Shown here one piece after another: positions 6,343 through 11,794 of a DNA stretch of 11,794 nucleotides. The first letter of the stretch is position 1. Every line of letters starts with the position of its first letter. Below the pieces are notes generated by a model. It was given only the letters and a program-made list of their open reading frames with translations. It searched no databases and was not told where the DNA came from. A program made the position numbers and the translations under genes. Origin of the DNA: DASRRB01 sp036732755 (GTDB taxonomy: Bacteria; Planctomycetota; B15-G4; SIAN01). The stretch lies in contig DAINBU010000140.1 in assembly GCA_036732755.1 (NCBI GenBank), positions 1 through 11,794 of the forward strand, given 5' to 3'.

Positions 6343-8349
6343 TCACGCCATCGCCCGCTTCGCCGCGGCGACGACATTCGCGACCGTGAAGCCGTACTCC
6401 TCGAAGATCTTCTCGGCCGGCGCGGACGCGCCGAACCGGTCGACGCCGAGCGCCACGCCCTTCGCGCCGATCCACTTCGCCCAGCCGAGGGTCGCGCCCG
6501 CCTCGATCGAGACGCGCGCGGTGCACTTCGCCGGCAGGATCGACTCGCGGTAGGCCGCCTCTTGGGCGTCGAAGAGCTCCCAGCACGGCATCGAGACGAC
6601 GCGCGTGCCGATCGACTCCTTCTGGAGGGCGTCCCGCGCTTTCATCGCAAGTTCGACTTCGGAGCCGCTCGCGATCAGGATCGCCTTCAGCGGCCCCTCG
6701 GCGTCGGCGAGCACGTAGGCGCCGAACCGGATGCTGCTCGCGCGCCCGTACTTCTCGCGGTCCCACGTCGCCATCTTCTGGCGCGAGAGGACGATCGCCG
6801 TCGGACCGTGCGTGAGCGCGATCGCGCAACGCCACGCGCCCGTCGCCTCGTTGGCGTCGCCCGGCCGGATCACGAAGAGATTGGGGACGGCGCGCAACGC
6901 CATCAGGTGCTCGACCGGCTGGTGCGTCGGCCCGTCCTCGCCGAGCCCGATCGAGTCGTGCGTGAAGACGAAGACGACCGGCAGGTGGGAGAGCGCGGCG
7001 AGCCGGATCGCCGGCTTCATGTAGTCGCTGAAGCAGAAGAACGTCGCCGTGTAGGGCCGCACGCCGCCGTGGTAGGCCATGCCGTTGGCGATCGCCCCCA
7101 TCGCGTGCTCGCGCACGCCGAAGTGGAGGTTGCGGCCGGCGCCGGTCGCGCCGTCGAAGTTGCCCTGCTTCTCGAGCGTCGTGATGGTCGAGCCGGCGAG
7201 GTCGGCGTCGCCGCCCAGGACCGACGGGAGCGCGGCAGCGATGCCGTTCAGCGCCTTGCCGCCGGCGTTGCGCGTCGCCATCGCCTGGCCGGCGGGGAAG
7301 ATCGGGAGGTCCTTCTCCCAGCCGGGCGGCGGCTCGCCGGCGAGCCCGACGCGGAACTCCGCCGCCTCGTTCGGGAAGGCCTTGGCGTAGGCGGCGAAGC
7401 GGCGCTCCCAGTCCTCGCGCGTCGCGCGGCCCTTCTGCGCCGCGCGCTGGAACTCCTGCTTCGCCTCGGCGGGGATCGCGAAGAACTGCGCCGGATCGAA
7501 GCCGAGCGCCTTCTTGGTCGCCGCGACCCCGTCGTCGCCGAGCGGGCTGCCGTGCGCGTGGTGCGTGCCCGCCTTGGGCGACGCGAAGCCGATCGTCGTC
7601 TTGATCGTGATGAAGGTCGGCTTGCCGGCGTCCTGCATCGCCGCCGTGTAGGCGCGCTCGAGCCCCGCGAGGTCGCCGTTGCCGTCCTCGACGGTCAGCA
7701 CGCGCCAGCCGTTCGCCTCCATGCGCCGGTTCACGTCCTCCGTGAACGCCATCGAGGTCGGGCCGTCGAGCGAGATCTGGTTGCTGTCGTAGAGCCAGAT
7801 CAGCTTCGACAGCTTCAGGTGGCCGGCGAGCGACGCCGCCTCCTGGCTGATCCCCTCCATCAGGCAGCCGTCGCCGAGCAGCGCGATCGTGCGGTGGTCG
7901 ACGACCACGTGGCCCGGCCGGTTGAATCGGTGCGCGAGGTGGCGCTCCGCGATCGCCATCCCGACCGAGTTCGCGCAGCCCTGGCCGAGCGGCCCGGTGG
8001 TCGCCTCGACGCCCGGCGTGAGGCCGAACTCGGGATGGCCCGGCGTCTTGCTGTCCCACTGGCGGAACGCCTTCAGGTCGTCGAGCGTCAGCGGGTAGCC
8101 GTAGAGATGGAGCAGCGAGTAGAGCAGCATCGAGCCGTGGCCGGCCGACAGGACGAAGCGGTCGCGGTCGGGCCACTTCGGCTGCGCCGGGTCGTGCTTC
8201 AGGAACTTCTGCCAGAGCACGTAGGCCATCGGCGCGGCGCCGAGCGGGAGTCCGGGGTGGCCCGAGTTGGCCTTCTGCACGCCGTCGATCGCGAGCGTCC
8301 GGATCGTGTTGATGCAGAGCAGGTCGGGCGAAGTCGTCGTCGCGGGCAC
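6343..8349 (-). CDS. tkt: Transketolase
   Basis: Transketolase moves two-carbon ketol units between sugar phosphates in the non-oxidative pentose phosphate branch, using thiamine diphosphate and Mg2+. The 668-residue product has the full architecture. Motifs are SGHPGLPLG (29-37), SAGHGSMLLY (68-77), the ThDP/Mg motif from GDG at 159-161 to Asn190 (then QISLDG), the catalytic glutamate Glu414 in VREHAMGAIANG, and GLGEDGPTHQPVEHL (468-482). The last lies in the pyrimidine-binding domain; His464 and His476 match conserved substrate/cofactor-side histidines. A C-terminal domain follows from about 530, including VVSMPCWELFD. The start is GTG at 8349 with AAGGAGG eight bases upstream. It lies 45 bp after pgl and 16 bp before gnd, consistent with one transcript. 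Confusion with the related DXS is unlikely given the PTHQPVEHL motif and gene context. Confidence 0.97.
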   Translation of the reverse strand: MPATTTSPDLLCINTIRTLAIDGVQKANSGHPGLPLGAAPMAYVLWQKFLKHDPAQPKWPDRDRFVLSAGHGSMLLYSLLHLYGYPLTLDDLKAFRQWDSKTPGHPEFGLTPGVEATTGPLGQGCANSVGMAIAERHLAHRFNRPGHVVVDHRTIALLGDGCLMEGISQEAASLAGHLKLSKLIWLYDSNQISLDGPTSMAFTEDVNRRMEANGWRVLTVEDGNGDLAGLERAYTAAMQDAGKPTFITIKTTIGFASPKAGTHHAHGSPLGDDGVAATKKALGFDPAQFFAIPAEAKQEFQRAAQKGRATREDWERRFAAYAKAFPNEAAEFRVGLAGEPPPGWEKDLPIFPAGQAMATRNAGGKALNGIAAALPSVLGGDADLAGSTITTLEKQGNFDGATGAGRNLHFGVREHAMGAIANGMAYHGGVRPYTATFFCFSDYMKPAIRLAALSHLPVVFVFTHDSIGLGEDGPTHQPVEHLMALRAVPNLFVIRPGDANEATGAWRCAIALTHGPTAIVLSRQKMATWDREKYGRASSIRFGAYVLADAEGPLKAILIASGSEVELAMKARDALQKESIGTRVVSMPCWELFDAQEAAYRESILPAKCTARVSIEAGATLGWAKWIGAKGVALGVDRFGASAPAEKIFEEYGFTVANVVAAAKRAMA

Positions 8350-8357
8350 TCGAGTCT

Positions 8358-8364
8358 CCTCCTT
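8358..8364 (-). promoter_or_regulatory. RBS fixing the GTG start of tkt
   Basis: A near-perfect AAGGAGG on the minus strand lies eight bases before the GTG at 8349, in the 45-bp pgl-tkt spacer. It is the strongest Shine-Dalgarno seen in the window. Confidence 0.75.
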
Positions 8365-8394
8365 CGTTCCGGTCCGCCGCGGAGCGCGCGGCGC

Positions 8395-9132
8395 TCAGCG
8401 GCTCGTGCGCGGCGGGCGCCGCGACGCGTGACTTGCAGTCGATCCCGCCGCGCTCTCCTCGATCTCCGACGCGGCCGCGCGGTCGAGGTGCCACTCCGCG
8501 GCGCGCAGGAGGCGCGCGGGGCAGTCGAACGGGTCGACCTCGCCCGTGAGCGCGAGCCGGACGGCGCCGACCTTCTCGGCTCCGGTCGCGAGCACGACGA
8601 CGCGCCGCGCCGCGGCGATCACCGGCGGCGTGATCGTGAGGCGGTTCGGCGGCGGCTTGGGGCCGACCACCGGCACGACGCGCCGGACCGTCTCGCGCAG
8701 CGCGACCGACCCGGGGAAGAGCGACGCGGTGTGGCCGTCGGGCCCGAGCCCGAGCAGCAGCAGGTCGAGCGCGGGCGGGAGGCCGCGCTCGTAGTCGCGC
8801 GCCGCCGCGTCGCGGTCGGGGTCCTCGGCGCGCATGCGGTGGACGTGCGAGGCGGCGACCGGCGCGCGCTCGAGCAGGGCGGCGCGCACCATCGCGTAGT
8901 TGCTGTCGACGTGGTCGGGCGGAACGCAGCGCTCGTCGCCGAACCAGAGGTGGACGCGCTCCCAAGCGACCGGCAGCCCGGCGAGCAACTCGTAGGTCCG
9001 CTTCGGCGTCGTGCCGCCCGCCAGCGCGAGGTGGAACTCGCCCTCGGCGCGGGAGATCGCCAGCGCGATCGCCTCGGCCGCGCCGCGCGCGACCGCCTCC
9101 GCGTCGGGCCGGACGAACCGATCCCCCGCCAT
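8395..9132 (-). CDS. pgl: 6-phosphogluconolactonase
   Basis: This enzyme hydrolyses 6-phosphoglucono-delta-lactone to 6-phosphogluconate, the step before Gnd, in the cytosol. The 245-residue length is normal for the DevB/Pgl type, which shares the glucosamine-6-phosphate isomerase fold. Motifs are LALAGGTTPK (35-44), WFGDERCVPPDHVDSNYAM (63-81), GLGPDGHTASLFPG (128-141), the NRLT strand near 163-166, ATGAEK (182-187) and WHLDRAAAS (214-222). The DERxVPxDxxxSN signature separates it from NagB deaminases. The ATG at 9132 follows AGGAG at a five-base spacing; an upstream in-frame ATG would add only an Arg-rich extension. A ~25-residue Ser/Ala/Arg tail is extra to the core fold. It is the first gene of the operon; no zwf is found next to it, which is less usual. 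Confidence 0.95.
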   Translation of the reverse strand: MAGDRFVRPDAEAVARGAAEAIALAISRAEGEFHLALAGGTTPKRTYELLAGLPVAWERVHLWFGDERCVPPDHVDSNYAMVRAALLERAPVAASHVHRMRAEDPDRDAAARDYERGLPPALDLLLLGLGPDGHTASLFPGSVALRETVRRVVPVVGPKPPPNRLTITPPVIAAARRVVVLATGAEKVGAVRLALTGEVDPFDCPARLLRAAEWHLDRAAASEIEESAAGSTASHASRRPPRTSR

Positions 9133-9278
9133 CCCCTCTCCTTCTGCGCGTCCGATCCGCCGGCCGGAAGCGCGGCGCATCGTAGCGCGCTGCCGCGCGC
9201 TCGGAGCGACGCGGCGCGCGCGCGCGAGTTGGTAGCTTTCGCGACCCCGCGACGATCGTCCGGGTCGGGAGCTCGAAC
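9133..9278. other. Divergent intergenic region, pgl operon / GH127
   Basis: This 146-bp spacer must carry promoters for the pgl-tkt-gnd operon and the GH127 gene. Weak candidates are TACGAT on the minus strand (9179-9184) and TTGGTA (9229-9234) followed after 16 bases by GACGAT on the plus strand. A run of alternating CG (about 9210-9226) could adopt unusual structure. No convincing operator was found. Confidence 0.3.
9267..9271 (+). promoter_or_regulatory. RBS fixing the TTG start of GH127
   Basis: GGGAG ends seven bases before the TTG at 9279. No in-frame ATG or GTG was seen within the preceding ~50 bases, so the rare TTG start is favoured. Confidence 0.65.
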
Positions 9279-11648
9279 TTGGCCGTCCCCGTCCTCGCAG
9301 CGGCGGCGCTCGCCGCAGTGTTTCGCGCCGCAGCCGCGCCCGAAGAAGGGCTCCTCGCCCCCGTCCCGTGGACCGGCGTGAAGTTCGCCGATCCCTTCTT
9401 CCGGCCGCTGCAGGAGCGCATCCGCGACGTCGCCCACGCGCACTGCCGGAAGCAGCTCGAGCAGGTGCGCGCCTTCGAGCTGATCGACCGGGCCGCCCGC
9501 GGCGAAGGCGCCCCTGACTGGAAGCGGCCAGTCTGGAACGACAGCGACGTCTGGAAGCTGGTCGAGTCGATGGCCTACACGCTCGGCACGGATCCATCAC
9601 CCGCGCGTGATGCCGAGTTCGACGCGCTGGTCACGCGGATCGCCGCGGTGCAGATGCCGGACGGCTACCTCGATTCGTGGTTCGAGGTCTACGAGCCGAA
9701 GAACCGGTTCAAGAACCTGAAGGACGCCCACGAGCTCTACTGCATGGGCCACCTGATCGAGGCCGCGGTCGCGCACCATCAGGCGACCGGCAAGACGAAT
9801 CTGCTCGACGTCGCGCTGAAGCTCGCCGACCACGTCGACCGGCGCTTCCGCACCGATCCCGACGCGCTCGCCGGCTACTGCGGCCACCCCGAGATCGAGC
9901 TCGCGCTCGTGCGGCTCGCCGACGACACGAGCGACGCGCGCTGGCTCACGCTCGCGGAGACCTTCCTCTCCCGGCGCGGCAGCCATTACTTCGCGCGCGA
10001 GCACGGGACGCCCGACGAGAAGTACGAGGGCGAGTTCTTCCAGGACCACCGCCCGCTCGTGCAGCAGACGAAGATGGTCGGCCACGCGGTGCGCGCCGGC
10101 TACCTCTGGATCGCGGCGACCGACGTCGCGGCGCGGCGCGGCGACGCGCCGCTGCTCGCGGCGGTCGACACGGTCTGGCGCAACACCGTCGAGCGGCGCC
10201 TCTTCGTCACCGGCGGGATCGGCGCGGCGGCGGAGAACGAGGGCTTCACCACCGACTTCGACCTGCCGACCGCGACCGCCTACCAGGAGACCTGCGCGTC
10301 GATCGCCTTCGCGCTCTGGAACGAGCGGCTCGGGAGACTGCGGCGCGACGGTCGCTACCACGACTTGTTCGAGCGCGCGCTCTTGAACGCCGTGCTCGCC
10401 GGCTTCTCGCGCGACGGCTGCCACTTCTTCTACGCCAACCCGCTGGCGAGCGCGGGCGGCCTCGTACGGCCCGAGTGGTACGACTGCGCCTGCTGCCCCA
10501 ACAACGTCACGCGCACCTTCGCCGGCCTCGGCCGCTTCGTCGCGTCGACCTCGGCCGACGCGCTCTGGCTCCATCTGCCCATCGCTGGGACGATCGACGC
10601 GACCGTCGGCGGAAAACCGGTGCGGCTGAAGATCGAGGGCAGCTACCCGTGGCCCGGCCCCAACCGCGTGACGATCGAGGTCGCGGAGCCGACCCGCTTC
10701 ACGCTCGCGCTGCGCGTGCCGGAGTGGTCGACGCGCACGCGCACGCTCGCCTCCGCGAAGGGGGAGCTGCGCTCCGACCCGAAGAAGGACGGCTACGTCG
10801 CCTTCACCGCCGATTGGAAGGGGGGCGAGTCGATTTCACTCGAGCTCGGCGCCGAGGTGCGCCGCCTCGCCGCCGACCCGCGCGCGGAGAATCTCGGCGG
10901 CGCCGTCGCGCTCGCGCGCGGGCCGTTCGTCTACTGCGTCGAGCAGGCCGACTGCGCCGCGCCGCTCGACCGGCTCGTCGTACCCGCGGACGCCGCACTC
11001 GTGCCGAAGCGGGACGACGCGCTGCTCGGCGGCCTCGAGGTGCTCGAGGGCGAGGCGCTCGACGCCGGCGCCTACGAGTGGCCGGGGGGCCTCTACGCCG
11101 AGGCGCCCGCGCCGAGGCGGATCCCCCTGCGCGCGCTCCCCTACTTCGCGTGGGACGAGCGGGGCGCCGGGGCGATGCGCGTCTGGCTGCCGACGGCGCC
11201 ACCGACTCCGCGGCTGCGCGGGCTCGAAAAGGCGGCGCGGATCGCCGTCTCCTTCGAGGGGAAGGGCGCGTCGCCCGCGGCGGCGGCGGACGGTCTCGCG
11301 CCGCGTTGCTCGCGCGAGCACGTCGAGCAGCTCTGCTCCTTCGCGCCGCACAAGGGCGGGAAAGAGTGGATCGAGTATTCGTGGCCCGCCGCGCAGCGGA
11401 TCGCCTCGACGCGCGTCTACTGGTGCGAAGAGGGGATGTTCGGCGCCCTGCGCGCGCCGCTCCAAGCGCGGCTGCTCTGGCGCGACGGCGACACGTGGAA
11501 GCCGGTCGGCGGCGCGCTCGCGTGCGCGCCCGATCGCTGGTGCGAGCTCGAGTTCCCCGCGGTCGTGACGAGCGCGCTCCGGCTCGAGTTCGACCAGCCG
11601 CCCGGCGCCGCCTGCGCCGTCCACGAGTGGAACGTCTTCGGCGACTGA
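9279..11648 (+). CDS. GH127 (DUF1680) beta-L-arabinofuranosidase-like, exported
   Basis: This 789-residue protein matches glycoside hydrolase family 127, whose founder HypBA1 releases L-arabinofuranose with a zinc-bound cysteine nucleophile. A signal-like hydrophobic stretch (2-20) is followed by the (alpha/alpha)6 barrel (about 30-420). Landmarks are WNDSDVWKLVES (86-97), QMPDGYLDSWF (125-135), TGGIGA (311-316) and DLPTATAYQETCAS (328-341). Against HypBA1, Glu321 fits acid/base Glu322; Glu337, Cys339, Cys405 and Cys406 fit zinc ligands Glu338, Cys340, Cys417 and Cys418, with Cys405 as nucleophile. Residues ~430-640 are beta-sandwich. Residues ~640-789 resemble a discoidin (F5/8 type C) region, with STRVYW at 710-715 and HEWNVFGD at the C-terminus. 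The TTG start gives a signal peptide with almost no basic n-region, so export is likely but not certain. It is divergent from pgl, and the right repeat begins 25 bp after its stop. Other sugar specificities occur in DUF1680 relatives. Confidence 0.9.
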   Translation: MAVPVLAAAALAAVFRAAAAPEEGLLAPVPWTGVKFADPFFRPLQERIRDVAHAHCRKQLEQVRAFELIDRAARGEGAPDWKRPVWNDSDVWKLVESMAYTLGTDPSPARDAEFDALVTRIAAVQMPDGYLDSWFEVYEPKNRFKNLKDAHELYCMGHLIEAAVAHHQATGKTNLLDVALKLADHVDRRFRTDPDALAGYCGHPEIELALVRLADDTSDARWLTLAETFLSRRGSHYFAREHGTPDEKYEGEFFQDHRPLVQQTKMVGHAVRAGYLWIAATDVAARRGDAPLLAAVDTVWRNTVERRLFVTGGIGAAAENEGFTTDFDLPTATAYQETCASIAFALWNERLGRLRRDGRYHDLFERALLNAVLAGFSRDGCHFFYANPLASAGGLVRPEWYDCACCPNNVTRTFAGLGRFVASTSADALWLHLPIAGTIDATVGGKPVRLKIEGSYPWPGPNRVTIEVAEPTRFTLALRVPEWSTRTRTLASAKGELRSDPKKDGYVAFTADWKGGESISLELGAEVRRLAADPRAENLGGAVALARGPFVYCVEQADCAAPLDRLVVPADAALVPKRDDALLGGLEVLEGEALDAGAYEWPGGLYAEAPAPRRIPLRALPYFAWDERGAGAMRVWLPTAPPTPRLRGLEKAARIAVSFEGKGASPAAAADGLAPRCSREHVEQLCSFAPHKGGKEWIEYSWPAAQRIASTRVYWCEEGMFGALRAPLQARLLWRDGDTWKPVGGALACAPDRWCELEFPAVVTSALRLEFDQPPGAACAVHEWNVFGD

Positions 11649-11673
11649 GAGCCGGTTTCGCTGGGCCAGAGCG

Positions 11674-11794
11674 GCCGCGGCTTGAAACTGGAGCGGACGT
11701 CGAGGGCGCGGGTGAAGAGGGCGCGGGGAGCAGGGATTGGTGGTTGAACGCGCGACGGGCGGGAGCGGGTCGAGAGGGCGGAGGGGAAAAAGGC
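11674..11794 (+). repeat. Right copy of ~120-bp inverted repeat
   Basis: This is the inverted partner of 94-212. Exact blocks are 11686-11717 (32 nt), 11740-11774 (35 nt) and 11776-11794 (19 nt). It starts 25 bp past the GH127 stop and runs to the last base of the window, so its outer end is unseen and it may be longer. In the reading direction of the upstream gene it is purine-rich. A conserved 5-bp stem, GCGCG (11721-11725) with CGCGC (11749-11753), encloses the patch where the two copies differ most. Confidence 0.9.
11757..11786 (+). other. Putative G-quadruplex motif, right repeat
   Basis: G-runs at 11757-11759, 11761-11763, 11767-11769, 11776-11778 and 11783-11786 have loops of 1, 3, 6 and 4 bases, meeting the G3+N1-7 rule on the sense strand downstream of GH127. 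An AAAAA tract follows. All five runs exist in the left copy despite a 1-base indel, which only moves a base between a loop and a run. Confidence 0.5.

Noticed and set aside
8395..9132. Glucosamine-6-phosphate deaminase (NagB) instead of 6-phosphogluconolactonase
   Set aside because: The same fold, but the DERxVPxDHxxSN and GPDGHTASLFPG motifs plus the tkt-gnd context point to Pgl.
6256..9421. Open frames of over 3 kb on both strands across gnd-tkt-pgl, apart from the real genes
   Set aside because: They are Arg/Ala/Pro-rich shadows caused by high GC at third codon positions. They match no family, cut across gene boundaries, and lie over genes with complete catalytic motifs.
94..11794. Composite transposon or integrative element bounded by terminal inverted repeats
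   Set aside because: No transposase or integrase, cargo is core metabolism, composition looks uniform, and the two copies are diverged and placed like gene-end repeats.

Overview
This is an 11.8 kb piece of a very GC-rich bacterial chromosome. Strong G/C preference at third codon positions leaves long open frames on the antisense strand of nearly every real gene. Shine-Dalgarno sites are good, and GTG or TTG starts are used for five of the nine genes. Two proteins have signal peptides and two more have membrane anchors, so a Gram-negative-type or planctomycete-like cell is plausible. I could not fix the phylum from sequence alone; an uncultured Planctomycetota, Myxococcota, Acidobacteriota or similar lineage would all fit. 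No rRNA, tRNA, CRISPR array, transposase or phage gene was seen.

Layout. 1-93: non-coding by my reading, with a 10-bp direct repeat. 94-212: left copy of a ~120-bp repeat, overlapping the 3' end of the first gene. 171-2277 (minus): a likely operon of glutaredoxin, a DUF455 ferritin-like protein and an EamA/DMT transporter, the last two overlapping by 4 bp. 2486-3286 (plus): membrane-anchored metallophosphoesterase, divergent from the glutaredoxin. 3311-3685 (minus): small secreted or membrane-anchored protein of unknown function, convergent with the phosphoesterase. 3764-4891 (plus): exported TPR protein, divergent from the small protein. 4902-9132 (minus): pentose phosphate operon in the order pgl (6-phosphogluconolactonase), tkt (transketolase), gnd (6-phosphogluconate dehydrogenase). 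9279-11648 (plus): exported GH127/DUF1680 beta-L-arabinofuranosidase with a C-terminal discoidin-like region, divergent from pgl. 11674-11794: right copy of the repeat, inverted relative to the left and running to the window edge.

How the genes fit together. pgl and gnd are consecutive oxidative pentose phosphate steps and tkt belongs to the non-oxidative branch; zwf and tal are not in the window. The divergent arabinofuranosidase could release L-arabinose, which would enter the same pathway as a pentose phosphate, but no arabinose catabolic gene is present, so this link is inference. The glutaredoxin-DUF455-EamA set suggests a redox or metal-linked function without naming a substrate.

The most unusual feature is the diverged inverted repeat at the two ends. 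Each copy lies at or just after the 3' end of the gene reading into it, in the same orientation relative to that gene. Both copies carry a G-quadruplex motif on the gene-sense strand and a short stem whose loop holds most of the differences between copies. I read it as an interspersed non-coding repeat family, not as the ends of a transposon.
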